The notes under the pieces are model-generated. The model made no database searches, had not been told where the DNA came from, and saw only the letters and a list, made by a program, of their open reading frames with translations. Shown here in pieces: positions 1 through 12,758 of a stretch of DNA of 64,000 bases. The number at the start of each line of letters is the position of its first letter. Position 1 is the first letter of the stretch. Location: positions 16,867,309 through 16,931,308 of the forward strand of contig CM043959.1 in the NCBI GenBank assembly GCA_014529385.2, given 5' to 3'. The translations under genes were made by a program, and so were the position numbers. The stretch comes from Adiantum capillus-veneris (Eukaryota > Streptophyta > Polypodiopsida > Polypodiales > Pteridaceae).

Positions 1-264
1 ATTGATTCCGATGTAAGAGACATCACAATTGAAATGGCCATGTTCCCCATCTTGTTTTCAACAGAATAAGGACAGTTCAAAGGGACAATGCAATTTAGTG
101 CATATATAAAGATGTGAATATCTAACATGTTTTCAATCTACTCACTATACAAACAATACATGTTGATGATGTACCAGCTAAAACTGGCGATCATGATTGT
201 AAACTCAACGAGCAGCACAATGCTACAGCAAGACATAGACACATACTAGAGAGAAAGGCAACTC
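1..264. other. Unassigned left edge
   Basis: No reading frame or repeat boundary is recognisable here. The following element F can be aligned to element C only from about position 265. This stretch may be badly decayed gag of the same element. Confidence 0.3.
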
Positions 265-1430
265 TAGCAAGAACAATAACAAAGCTAAGGAGAAAGGAGT
301 CTAAAAAGGTAAGAACAAGCTCTCTCTCTCAAAGAGCTAGAGTGTTATCACAAAGATAAGAGATGCTTCAAGTGCAGGGAACAAGGACATGCTTATCGTG
401 CTGGTCCTCAAAGTGCTTGTCCCCAAAGAAATACACGCAATGAGCCGCCTTGACCTTCTATGGTTGAAGCCCCAAAAGAGGATACTCATTGCAAAGGACT
501 ATTCCTTTCCTATGATATGGGAAAAAAGACATGTACATAGATCTTAATAAGTCGAGTAACGCTATACCTCTTGTAAATACGCATGCTTTTGATAAGTCAA
601 TAAAAAACTCTATTTTTGTGTACATGATTTTTGTTAGAAAGTCTCTAAGTGATCATAATATTTTAACAAGTAACGATGAAAGGAATAAAGAGGAATTAGA
701 GTTGTATAATTTCCTAAATGGATTCCAAGATGTTTTCTTTAATGACATCCTTAGGAAGCTGCCTCCAAAACGAGGGAATGATGACCATGCAATAGAGCTT
801 CTATCAAGAAGCTCACCACCTAACAAGCCTTCTTATCAAGTTTCAATAACTCAACAAGAGGACGTCATGAGGCAAGTGTAAGTATTGGTGGAAAAAGGGA
901 TGGTGAGACCTAGCTCCTCTCCATTCTGCTCACCAATAATCTTAATGCAAAAGAAAGATGGCACGTATGGCATATGTATCGACTATAGAGCACTAAATAG
1001 GATCACTATCAAAGATAGATTTTTTGTGCCATGGGTAGAATATCAATTTAATAAGCTACAAGGTTCTAACTACTACAATAGAATTGACCTTAAAAGTAGC
1101 TATCATTACAAGTTTTGAGAGAGAATAAGATGTTTATTAGCCAAACAAAAAGTGAATTTGTAGACAAGAGATTCAATACTTAGGTCACATTATCTCTCAG
1201 GATGACATTTGTATGGATCCAACAAAGCTAGAGGTAATAAAAGACTGGCCTAATCCAAGAAATCTGCATGAACTAACAAATCTTTATTGGTATGTGTGCA
1301 TACTATAGATGCTTTATAGAAAAATTCTTGCTTGTCATAAGTCCATTACATGACTCAACCTAAGCTTATACTACGGGATCTCTCAAAACCATTTGAGGTC
1401 CAATGTGATGCTAGTGGTAATTGTCTAAGC
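265..1430 (+). mobile_element. Ty3/gypsy chromovirus fragment F (gag end, RT, RNase H start; internally deleted)
   Basis: This is a decayed relative of element C (40904-50348). The blocks follow C's order: the end of gag (265-510, Asn/Lys-rich), the segment before RT (531-881), the RT fingers with motifs MVRPSSSPF and IDYRALNRIT (885-1118), the end of RT, and the start of RNase H (SKPFEVQCDASGN, about 1385-1425). Compared with C, the protease region is deleted near 525 and about 235 bp of the RT palm is missing near 1118. F keeps about 190 bp of pre-RT linker (about 603-795) that C has lost. Several stops and frameshifts rule out function. The fragment ends near 1430, where antisense LINE sequence begins. 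Family assignment is firm; the exact ends are not. Confidence 0.8.
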
Positions 1431-1439
1431 ATTGTACCC

Positions 1440-2640
<1,201 letters not shown>

Positions 2641-4079
2641 GGTAGGGAGTGTCGAATTTTTTAACCCTTCAAGAAATTTTTCATTTAGTGGAACTTGGAG
2701 AACCTGATGTCTATGACATTGTAGCTTTTCCCAAGAGAGTTTGAATCCTTCAGTAGGATTTAAATGTCTTCTAGTTTCAAGAAAGAAAAACTAAATTTTC
2801 ATTGAAACTCAAAATATTTCACCTAACAACATACACCCATTCTATGCATCATAATAGATTTTCTCCTTATGATTATAATGGCAATCGGATTCTAAAAAGA
2901 AAAATCCAAAATATGTTCTTCCATCCTAATGGGTTTCCTATAAATGTGTCTCTCCACTTCCAAGTCCACTTGGGCACGTCATGAAATTTAATGCTAATAA
3001 GAAACTATGCAATTGCATAGTTTGTCCCAAGGAGATAGATTATACATACCATGGAACTTAACCACATTGAGAACTCAAAATATTTCCTAAGATTAGTAAG
3101 ACCCAAAAAAGTTTTTAAGCAACATCTACAGTAAAAATGTAGCTATTTAGCGAGGGCATGATTTATTAGATTCATAACTACAAGGCCCTAATGAGGGGTA
3201 AGAGTGTTATGTAGCTAATGCCAAGTATATGAATGTTAGGTTTTCTATAAAAAATATCAAGAAATATGTGTGCACATAAAGGGAGATGGAGAGATTTCTT
3301 TATCATTCTGAAAGGTTATGTTTGAATCTACGAGAAATGACAAAGCATATTATGTGTTGTGTGTGGAGATAACAAGTGACTCTTGATGCTTAAGAGCTAC
3401 AAACATAAGCAACATATTTGAGACTCCAAATTGTTGTTTGGAGAGGAATGCATATAGGGGAAAGAAAGTCCTAATTTGATGCAAATTAGAATACTCAAGT
3501 AGGGTGTGATATTAGGAGTCGCAAACTTGATGGGAGCATAAAGTGCATATTGGACAAGACTCCTTGTCGGATCCCCAACACCCTATCTTGTAGTGTAGCA
3601 AATGAGAGTTGAGCTAGATGAAGGCAATAGTGTAGATCACACTCTATAGACGGTCTTAAGTATGTAAGGGTGGGTGCAGTTCTCTGGTTTGGAGACAAAG
3701 ATAGTTTTGATGTAGTTGCATGTGGTGTAAGATATGAAGCATGGAACTCCAATTTTATCCCAAGATTTGATACATTCTCCAGGGGAGGTCATTATAAATA
3801 AATCTAGTACATCACACCATTCAAGAAGTATAATTAAAATGCCTTACCTAAGACTTTTCTATGAGAAATACATACCCTTTTCTTTTAAAATTTGAAAATT
3901 TTATTTGGAATACCCTTAAATGAGACCCCTTTGTAAACAAAAATGTGACCAGTTTAAGGATTAAAAATCCTCTTATCTTGAATCGACATGATAGTTCGCA
4001 TATAATGTTGACCTTAAGATTTTGCTTTTGTGCATTCTCTGGAACTTTTTTATTGCATTCCATGTAGTTCTAATAAATC
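2641..4079. other. No clear gene; probable decayed LINE
   Basis: No open frame shows a recognisable domain. On the minus strand near 3620-3500, one frame has a C-x6-C-x2-C arrangement (in GCWGSDKESCPICTLC) that could be the remains of a LINE zinc-binding end. The stretch sits between two antisense LINE fragments, so it is probably part of the same decayed insertion. Confidence 0.35.
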
Positions 4080-4550
4080 AATGTGAAGGGTTTATACATC
4101 TTAAGTAGATGGTCCATGTCTCACTTCATACCCACATCCTTGATAAGAAGTGATCTAGAATCAAGAAGGAAGATCATGTACTGTATTTGTCTCTTGAATA
4201 GGAGAGCGCTAATAACAAAACAAATGGTACTATCCCATACTTTTACTCCATAAAGAAGCACTTGTTTCACAAAGGTCTCAAAGAGATATTTTTACAGAGA
4301 CCAATAGTTAATCTCTACTCCATTGCACATGTTCTCAAATGAATAGTAGGCTCTCTTCCTAGCTTTCAAGTGTCACTTAGCATTATCCTTCCATTTATGT
4401 TTGACTAAAATCTCAAGGTAAAGGTGCTTGAATTTCTCACTCTCTACCACTTCAAGTGGCCCATTATTATATATGCATACATGACTTTTACCTATTATAA
4501 ATCTTTGCAAGCATAATCTTAGTTTTAGAGCCTATTTAGATCTTCTAAGT
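4080..4550 (-). pseudogene. LINE RT C-terminal (thumb/connection) fragment
   Basis: The minus-strand translation from about 4550 to 4080 shows the post-palm segment of plant LINE reverse transcriptases: an ALEVVES-like strand (here GPLEVVESEKFKHLYLEI), a KHKWKDNAK helix, HLKARKRAYYSFENMCN, and KQVLLYGVKVWDSTI. Two in-frame stops interrupt it. I know no host gene with this order of motifs. It is separate from the RT palm piece at 1440-1680 and could be a different LINE copy. Confidence 0.65.
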
Positions 4551-4599
4551 TCTCTTAGAAGACAAAAATATTAAACAGGTCCTAAAGATAGAGTGGAAT

Positions 4600-4857
4600 G
4601 AAGTTGAGGATGTTGTAACTTTGCTTGCCAAGTGACAACAACAAAGGCACAAGATGGTAGCAAACAACACTAGTTCTCCTTCCACCACTTTTTAGAATCT
4701 GGTAAAGCCTACTATTATTATGCCTAAACCTGATGAGTCAATGATAGATGAACTTGTCAAAAGGATGCGGGAAATGAAGCTTAAGCTGGCAAGGTTAGAA
4801 GTGTTGAACACAGAGAGAAGGAGAGATGAGACACTAGAAGTGAAAACCCCAAAACGG
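4600..4857 (+). other. Possible gag-like remnant
   Basis: One plus-strand frame around 4610-4830 reads VEDVVTLLAK, a stop, then MIDELVKRMREMKLKLARLE, a charged heptad-like helix of the sort found near the end of gypsy gag proteins. It is short and broken and has no zinc knuckle, so the call is weak. Confidence 0.2.
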
Positions 4858-4985
4858 TGTGTAGAATACTCACACTGGAGGATGTATATGTAGAGGGGAT
4901 CCGGGGCTATATATAGAGAAGCTTCATGTGTAAGCCACCATATAGAATATCTTCACACATAAGCTCAACACCCCCCCCTCAAATA
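4858..4985 (-). repeat. Putative short LTR (4858-4970) with polypurine tract
   Basis: On the minus strand an A/G-rich tract ending in eight G (4980-4971) is followed at once by TGTTGAG, and the block ends with CTACACA at 4858. This gives a TG...CA unit of about 113 bp with a TATATATA box near 4909. It looks like the 3' end of a minus-strand LTR retrotransposon. No second LTR copy was found, so it may be a solo or chance arrangement. Confidence 0.3.
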
Positions 4986-5494
4986 AGGGCCCCTAACTGT
5001 GGATGAAAAAACCCTTGGGGACTTAAGGGAAAAACCCACAGCTCTATGTACACCCACCATTATATTAAAAATATCATTGAATTTTCAAAGAATATTTATG
5101 AGAGCTACGTTACTCCTATCAAGGAAAACTATGAGGAGCTACATCACTCTTATCAAGTACAACAATGGTCTCAAAAGGCTCAATAGAGAGATATCTTTGT
5201 GTAGGTTGCCAACATCTGTTCACCAAAAATGTCTCCATGAACTTCTTATGTAGACTACCATCATCTCTTCACCAAAAAATGTCTTGATAAAATTTAACTT
5301 TGGTCAATCCTCAATCGCATCAATAAACATGTTTGCAAGTATCATAAACTCAAGAAACACAATCAAGAAAATCTTAGCAATGTAAGTGAAATATCACAGA
5401 CACAATGTCATAAGAGACGATTTGTGATGCCGCTATTTTGACAACATATATACATATACGTATAAAATATAAATGCAAAAAGCATAACACTTGA
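4986..5494. other. No recognisable gene
   Basis: AT-rich sequence with no domain in any frame. The reading frame at 4999-5253 shows nothing recognisable. It may be the untranslated 3' part of whatever element owned the putative LTR at 4858-4970. Confidence 0.3.
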
Positions 5495-6345
5495 TGCAAT
5501 CGACATGTGCACATGTATATAATAGAAAGCGGATCTGTAGAAAACATAATGGGACCTTAATTTCTCATAGAAACTCTTGACAATGGAAAATCATCATGGC
5601 ATCAATGAACATAGCCATGATATCAACGTATAATGTCATCTCTCAACACAATTGACATGTGCACATACATGTATATAATACAAAGCCGATCTATAGAAAA
5701 CATAATGGGGACCCAATTTCTCATAGAAACTCTCAACAATGGAAAATCATCATGGCATCAATGAACATAGCCATGGTATCAACGTAATGTCATCTGTCAA
5801 CAAGAACAATCATCATGGCATAAACAAACACAGCCATGGAAGTTGAGATGTTATTATTATCATCATAAACTCAAAGTTTGCAAAATCTTCATCATAGTAT
5901 CCCGTACCATCGAATCATGAAACTTTTCCATGGAACAAATAGTAGCTCATAGACGATGAGATGTTATCATTATCATCATAAACTCAAAGTTTGTCAAGTC
6001 CTCATGGTATCCCGTACCATAACATCATGGAACTTTGCCATGAAAAAACTAGTAGCACATAAACGATTGTTAATATACAAAACTCACCATGATACAAAAC
6101 AAATTGCTAGTCCAATTGCCAAAGTATACAATCATCAATGACTCTATACAATTATCATAAGCAAGAACCACCAACAAAGTATATTGAGTAGTCCAAACAA
6201 TTGTAATATTTACCAAATGTAGCATCAATTGTGTGGTTGTCAATCTACAAGATTGATCTCCATACATGAATTAGTCCAATTTACCAAGTATGCAATCGTC
6301 ATAAGCAAGAACCATCAACAAATCCACAAAGTATATTGAGTAGTC
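5495..6345. repeat. Cluster of imperfect tandem duplications (periods about 152, 113 and 150 bp)
   Basis: Three neighbouring duplications can be read directly. A GACATGTGCACAT...AACATAGCCATG block starts at 5502 and again at 5654 (period 152). A TTATCATCATAAACTC...GTATCCCGTACCAT block starts at 5842 and again at 5955 (period 113). A block with AAAGTATATTGAGTAGTC recurs near 6175 and 6320. Copies differ at many positions. No coding potential is seen. Confidence 0.8.
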
Positions 6346-8282
6346 AAAACAACACCAAGCTCCCACGTATATCTAAATGTTGACTATAACAAAATATAAA
6401 TGTGACGAGTAATCCATAGTAGAATGATCATCAAGATAAAAAATCAATCAAATTAGTCCATCAATAATTTTAGCAACGATTCTTTGTAAATTGTATGACT
6501 TCCTTTACCAATGATGAGCACCAAGCTCTCCGATATTGGTCATGTCAATGCATGAGCATCATAAACTGAAGTTAAAATATTCAACACAATGTAAAATCAT
6601 TATACAATGCACTAATACTCAAATTCCTGGGCATACAAATACTTTAACCACATGATTCACAAGGGCCCATTCAATCAACTCTAATTCTACAATGTGAATA
6701 AAAGATATAATGATAGAAACATTATGATTTACAAATTGCAATTCCATCTCACAAAATTGTTGGTCAGAACTAAAGTTACACAACTAGTTTAAGATCTTGC
6801 TTGTGTCCATTCTATACATCAAAATCGTACTGAATGAAGAACTGCACGATTTCTATGCACATGATAAAAAATATTCAAGATAGTAATTAAGGAGGTAACA
6901 CTTTTCTCAACAATGTTGTAAGAGAACCATGTTAGACCAGCTTGCACCAAACATGATGGTGGTTCATGTTATTATTACTTTAAGAGAGTTATGCATCTAA
7001 TTACAAATGCACTTGTAGAGAACATGGGACTATGAATACTAGTGCCGCTATTGCACGGCCATATCACTAATTTAAGTTATCAAAGGATGCCACCATAAAT
7101 TAACTAAAGATATAACTAACCATAGTCGACCAAAAGCACTTAATCATCTCTCAATTGAATTCACGCAAACAAACCTTAAAGACCAAAGTCACATAAAACA
7201 TGATTCAAGTCAAAGAAAATATAGAATAAAGATAGAACTAGATATTCAGACCCATCAACTATAATTTTAGCACCTGTTCTAGACAAGATTCAAATGCTTT
7301 TCTTCTAGGGCATGATTTGAGTGTGCGCAAGGGGTGGTATCACCACATTGCCAACCATCAACAAAAATCGACTAGACCTTTGAAATGGCCAAAACATAAC
7401 TATATGGCTTGGAGCGTGAAAGCTGATTTCTTCATATCTTATTTCTCTCAAAGTTGTCAACCATTTTGATCACCTTTTTGTGCATGTGGATATGAGTGTG
7501 CAACAAATAAATGTCTTAATACACATCCACATTGCATAACGAGTTGATTCAATCCCCTGGCTTTCAATTCTTTATCCTTTGTTTGCCTAATGTCCCATTC
7601 ACAGTGTCAACACAGTTTTATCAGACAATCTCACATTAAGAAGTGCTTGATGCTTTTCAAGAACAAGGAAAGTCAATCGGTGATGCTAGTTGTTCCACAT
7701 ACCAATATTGCACTGAATAATTTTCATGCTCTACTTGAGCTTGCCAAGGACAAAGTGAGCTTGGTATGCCTTCCTACCAAGGCTTTCCTTCTATCCTTAA
7801 TGATTGATTTAGGCACCGTTGAGAGTACTTTGATAGACCAACATCGTCAAAATATCCACATGCTTATGAAATGTGGAAAAATACTATCAAGGTGAAAGCC
7901 GAAGAAATTACTTTGGCTTTCGGAGAAAGAAGCAAAAATGATTTGACTGATTCAACTATCTCACGTAAAAATAAAAAGGGTTGGAATTAGTACAAGAATA
8001 ATATTAAGGTGTGAACTCACCTTGTGCACCAAAAAGAGAACTCAACCTTGCACCCCAAAAGTGGGTACTTTAACATAAAAATCAGGGACAGTCAATTGTT
8101 GTGCACCTTAAAAGTCAAGGACGGTCAGCCATAAACACACTCAGTGTCACCAACTTCATCAACAAACGATCATGGCAGCAAGAAGAATTGGCCACCTCTG
8201 CTTTTGATAAAGAGCCAAGAAGTTTACGTGCACCAGGTGGCCAATTTTGGGCAGTCATGAGTGCACGTGCATGCTGGCTCTT
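6346..8282. other. Non-coding or decayed stretch with one orphan reading frame
   Basis: No domain is recognised. A 101-codon plus-strand frame at 7590-7895 (containing KAFLLSLMIDLGT and ESTLIDQHRQN) has no family I recognise and no support from flanking exons or repeats. The end (about 8060-8280) leads into the copia fragment and may be part of the same insertion. Confidence 0.3.
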
Positions 8283-8920
8283 GTTGGCATGCACATTTTG
8301 GGCATTTGAATTTTGCTAGTTTGCTGCGTTTGCAGAAATATGATATGGTTTCTTCTTTGCCAATTCTTGAAGCATCTGTGAAACATGTTTATGAAGGTTG
8401 TATTTTGGGTAAGATGCAACATTCAAAGTTTCCAAAGGATGGTTCACTTAGGACTACATGCAAATTGCAACTTATGCATAGTGATATTTGTGGACCCATG
8501 CAAACTCCATCCTTGGGCAATTACCTTTACTTTGTGACTTTCATTGATGATTACTCTGGGCATGCATGGGTGTATCTACTTAAAGCTAAGTACAAAGTAT
8601 TTACGTGCTTTAAACAATTTTTGGCTATGGCTGAAAATGTCTCTAAATGTACTATGGGCACCCTTCGTTCAGATCAAGGGGGCAGTATATGTCTCATTAG
8701 TTTAATGCATTTCTGGCTAATCGTGCGATAAAACACCACCGTACAGTGCTGTATACACCTCAGCAAAATGGTGTTGCTAAAGAAAAAAAATAGGTTGCTT
8801 ATGGAAATGGCATGATGTATGGTCAAAAGTCAAGCTTTGCCACATTCATTTTGGCTTGAGGCTATCATGTGTGCTACTTCTGTATTGAATAGGGGCCCTA
8901 CAAAAGCTTTGAAGTCTATG
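8283..8920 (+). pseudogene. Decayed Ty1/copia integrase fragment
   Basis: This is a diverged copy of the integrase of the intact copia element at 11176-16264, in the opposite orientation. It begins at the zinc-binding region (HFGHLNFASLLRLQ, then CILGKMQ), runs through the catalytic core start (HSDICGPMQTPS), the second Asp (LRSDQGG) and the PQQNG-type segment with a frameshift, and ends at the THKAL-like region near 8917. One cysteine of the zinc site is Tyr (YEGC instead of CEGC). Frameshifts near 8680 and stops near 8730 prevent expression. Most substitutions against the intact copy are C-to-T or G-to-A. Confidence 0.9.
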
Positions 8921-9499
8921 GGGGGACGCCCAGTCTTGAGGGCCTGACACTTGTCAGGTGCCCTGGCATGCATCCTCAACCATTTCTCTTTTCATTCTCC
9001 ACTTTTTGGCCCTAACCCTCAGGTTGACCTAGAATGCTCATCCGGGGTCGGTTTTAGGTGGCATCAGGTGCATTGGAAAGCTCATCTCGAGGACTACAAC
9101 AACCACACATTGACAACACACATCTTTTGCCTATGGCTGAATCCAAAAATTCACAAAAATAGACACTTTAAGCTCAACAAAATTGCACTGTTTTCAATTT
9201 ATCAATGGGTACAGTTGTTGTCGGGACCAGCCACATTACAATCATAGGGTAACAATAGTGGGTAGTTGGTTGGAGGAAAGTGGCTATCCTCCATCATGCA
9301 TAGCATGTGGCCACCATAGGGAGACACATCAACATGGCCTATAGGATTTTCCCAAGGCACAATAAATTTGGCTGTAGGTTCTTTGTCTATTTCCCTCATT
9401 AGTTGCAAGTAGAAAGTTATTTGGGGATCAGCTACATGGTCCACTCTCATAGACCCAACGTTTGAGTACAAGAAACAATTAGTTAGCATGACGGTGGGG
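8921..9499. other. Unassigned; abrupt junction after the copia fragment
   Basis: The copia homology stops at about 8917 and unrelated sequence follows. A 95-codon minus-strand frame at 9489-9202 has no recognised domain. The left end of element A's LTR may lie in or just after this stretch, but no duplicate was available to fix it. Confidence 0.3.
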
Positions 9500-10162
9500 A
9501 TCTAAGATGGACGGCCCTGACTTTGATCAGCTTTGGAGGTCATTCCCCAAGACTAGATACAAGAGGTAGATGGCCAGTGGGTGCTCATTAGTAGCTTGAC
9601 GATGTAATGTATATAGAGAACCCATGGATTCTACATTTTTGAGGATAGAGAAAAATCACTAGCAAAGATAATTTGTGGCATTTGGCTTGAGCTTATACAC
9701 TTAGGGGACTTACCAAGTCTGGTCACAATCTAAAAGGGTCAATCTACCTTAATCACACTAGTCAAAATTGAAACTGAACACATTAGATAGGTTGGTCAAA
9801 TCTTCAAAAAATAACCATTAAAGCACTCAAAATAGCAGATTTAGATTGCAAATGTGTAGTCACGAGCCACAACCAAATTGACAATGATTACACTTAATAG
9901 AAAGAGCACAAGACAAGGAACACAATGCTATAATCAAACTCAAATTGGATTATTAGAGCTTGAGAAAAATTGAGTACAAGTATGAGAGAGTATCTCTTCT
10001 CATCCGAACACTTATTGCTTAATGAACTCTTGATAATAATTGTTGTTCAAACTAAGGTCTTTTCACTTAAATACCTAGGGCTTTTTTACATGGCCAAATG
10101 ACTAGCCGTAGAAAATTGAACTCGATTACAAATATACAACTCAATATTAAAATGTAAACCAT

Positions 10163-10206
<44 letters not shown>

Positions 10207-10307
10207 AATTACAAGGCTTTTGAGAAATAATAGAAGGTGACAAAATTTGTGGTTTACAATTAGGTATTCCTTCTGGAAGGGTGCCAATTGGCAGGTTTGG
10301 TCAAACA
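9500..10307 (-). repeat. 3' LTR of element A (right edge at 10307; left edge approximate)
   Basis: On the minus strand the polypurine tract GGAAGGGGGAAG (10319-10308) is followed directly by TGTTTGACC, the canonical TG start of an LTR. The position matches element B, where a similar purine tract precedes a TGTTAGAAG LTR start. A TATTTAAG box near 10080 on the minus strand would suit an LTR promoter. The matching 5' LTR is absent because A is truncated, so the left boundary is a guess. Confidence 0.55.
10165..10204. repeat. (CT)20 microsatellite in A's LTR
   Basis: An uninterrupted run of 20 CT units. It is polypurine on the minus strand, which is the sense strand of element A. Confidence 0.97.
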
Positions 10308-11170
10308 CTTCCCCCTTCCTAGTCTTTGCACGTCCTCATGCAAGCCTTGGTTGAATCTTCAATAGTCAAATTTGCTTGCTTCCAAGGATTTGGTGAGTCG
10401 GTTGAACTTAGTTGCCCTTGCTATTGCATCTGCCTTGGATGATATGTCTTTGAATGGATTGTGGGCAGCTGGATTTGATAGGCAATGTGTCAAGCTGGTG
10501 ACACTCTTGTTAGAAAATTGAAGATGGCTGAATCCACTTCAAAGAACCCCAAAAGCCTCTTTCAATGTCTACATATACTATGAAGGCAAGAACATTACTC
10601 TGGCATACATTCCCAATAATATGTTTTTGTTTGAGACATTCGTTTCTAGATTCCATGCCATCCCTCTAGGCCTTCAAGGAGAAGTTGCTAGGGGTAGTCT
10701 CCACTTCAATATCCTCAAATGTTGTCAAGCATCTGATGATCAAATTTGCATCCCTCATTTGAGTAATCACCAATTCCATTGTGTATACCATATAAGATTC
10801 AATTAGTATAACAGTGTGCATGGGATTTGAGACCACTAGGTAGTTTAGGAGGGATGGCTGGCGGCACTGTGCGGTGGTGAAGCTCTCCTATGATTGCCTT
10901 CTTGCAATAGGGTAGAATGTAGGGTCAATCCAAAGGTGTTGGGGAGCCACCCTGTACTTGGGTTTGTTTTTCGGCCTTTTCTCAAACCATTTTTGCCACC
11001 ACAAGGGTTGATTATCAAGAATAATTTGTACTTGATCAACAAAAATTGTCACCGCTTCATAATCACCCTTGGCATTGGGCTCCAAGGCAGGTAACATCTT
11101 CTTTTTCCATAATATAGCCTCCTGCTTCATCAAGTAAAGGGCTATCATTTCATGCCCAAATGTTTTTCTA

Positions 11171-11175
11171 ACTTC
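11171..11175. repeat. Target-site duplication ACTTC (left copy)
   Basis: Five bases directly before the LTR, repeated exactly at 16265-16269 after the other LTR. Confidence 0.95.
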
Positions 11176-11402
11176 TGTTGGAATTAGGGTTGCAGAGAAA
11201 CACACACAGCTTGGAGAAGACGAAGGAAGCTCAAGGCACACAATAGAGAGTGTGTTACTTAGTGTGCAATGGAAAGATAGATAGCCCTAGAGTGATGGGC
11301 GTATATACAATGCACGGGGGAAAAAACCTCCTAAAGAGGGAAAAAATGCCCCGGCGGTCCTAGTGTGTTCACACACATCACTACCACATGTATATGGTAA
11401 CA
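11176..11402 (-). repeat. Copia 3' LTR (227 bp)
   Basis: Identical over its full length to 16038-16264. In the minus orientation it begins TGTTACCATA and ends CTAATTCCAACA. Confidence 0.97.
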
Positions 11403-11412
11403 AATCCCCCCT
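11403..11412 (-). other. Copia polypurine tract
   Basis: The minus strand reads AGGGGGGATT directly before the 3' LTR, the standard primer site for plus-strand DNA synthesis. Confidence 0.85.
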
Positions 11413-11477
11413 GGAGTGATGCGGTGAACGAGAGCTGGCACATGAGTAAAGGGAAGTGCCATGCCCTGAGGACAGGA

Positions 11478-12758
11478 TCAGTCCACAAAGGGGAGTAAGC
11501 CCAAAGCTTTGCGGAAAGCTTCAAGCTTCTCACGAGACAATGCCTTTGTGAAAAGATCTGCAAGGTTGTCCTGTGTTGGCACATAAGCCAAGCTGATCTC
11601 TCCTGCTGAGAGCCTCTCCCTGACATAGTGGTAATGCACCTCAATGTGCTTTGTGCGAGCATGAAAAACTGGGTTCCTTGCAACTGCCAATGCGCTCTGA
11701 CTGTCAGTGTAGATAGTGTTGGCAGTGTCCTGTCCAACACCCAAGTCAGCCATAAGGCGTCTGAGCCATACACACTCAACCGTAGCTGTGAAGACTGCCC
11801 TGTACTCAGCCTCACAACTCGAAGTGGCCACAGTAGGTTGCTTCTTGCTCAACCATGATATACATGAACTGCCAAGCATGAAACAAAAACCACTTGTGGA
11901 CACTCGCGTGTCAAAACAACCAGCCCAATCTGAGTCCGAAAAAGCATGTAAGTCTGGCGGCAATGATCCCCCCTTGGGATAAAACATGCCAAGATGTAAA
12001 GTGCCACTAAGGTAGCGGAAAATCCTCTTGACAGCCTGCCAATGCTTAGACCCTGGGCTATGCATAAATCTGCTGACTTGCGAGACTGCAAACTGAATAT
12101 CTGGCCTCGTGTTGCATACATAAATGAGGCAACCAATAGCAGTTTGGTAAAGAGTGACATCAGCAGGATCGCCAGCATCATGTAGACTCAACTTCAAACC
12201 TGTTTCCATGGGAGTGGCAATAGGTTTGCAATCCTCAAGTCCAAACTTACATAGCAATGTCTCTATGTAACTTTTCTGACACAAGGCAATACCACCATCA
12301 CACTGCTTAAACTGTATACCCAAGTAATGATGCAACAGCCCCAAATCTTTCATCTTGAAAGTAGCATTCAAATCAGCCTTAAATTCAGCAATATGTCTCT
12401 CATTTGGTCCAGTGATCATCAAATCATCAACATAAAGAACCACAATGAGAAATACATCATCCTCACGCTTTACATACAATGTGCTTTCTGTTGGACTGTT
12501 ACGAAAGCCTCATTTAACCAAATGAGTGTCAGCTTTCTCATACCAAGCACGAGGAGATTGCTTCAACCCATACAAAGCCTTCTTACATTTGCACACTTTG
12601 TCCTCTTGTCCTTTTATGACAAAACCGCGAGGCTGCGTTACATAAACTTCCTCAAATATGTCACCATTCAAGAAAGCAGTAACAATGTCTGATTGATGTA
12701 CATCCAACCAAAATGAGCTGCCAATGCACATAGAAAACGCACAGTAGTCATACGACAA
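11478..12758 (-). pseudogene. Copia pol, RT and RNase H part (one in-frame TGA)
   Basis: This frame continues pol after the frameshift near 12710. It begins within the RT (DVHQSDIVTAFLNGDIFEE), passes ALYGLKQSPRAWYEK, then a TGA at 12512-12510, then the catalytic YVDDLMITG box and the thumb. RNase H follows, with FSDSDWAG, SSCEAEYRA, IYTDSQSALAVARNP and KHIEVHYHYVRE, so its acidic residues are present. The ORF ends FVD at 11478, about 75 bp before the polypurine tract. The domain is complete apart from the stop, which makes the copy defective unless read through. Confidence 0.93.

Noticed and set aside
5495-6345. Short-period repeats as a CRISPR-like array
   Set aside because: The units are imperfect, there are only two copies each of different periods, no spacers of constant length exist, and the context is a plant genome.
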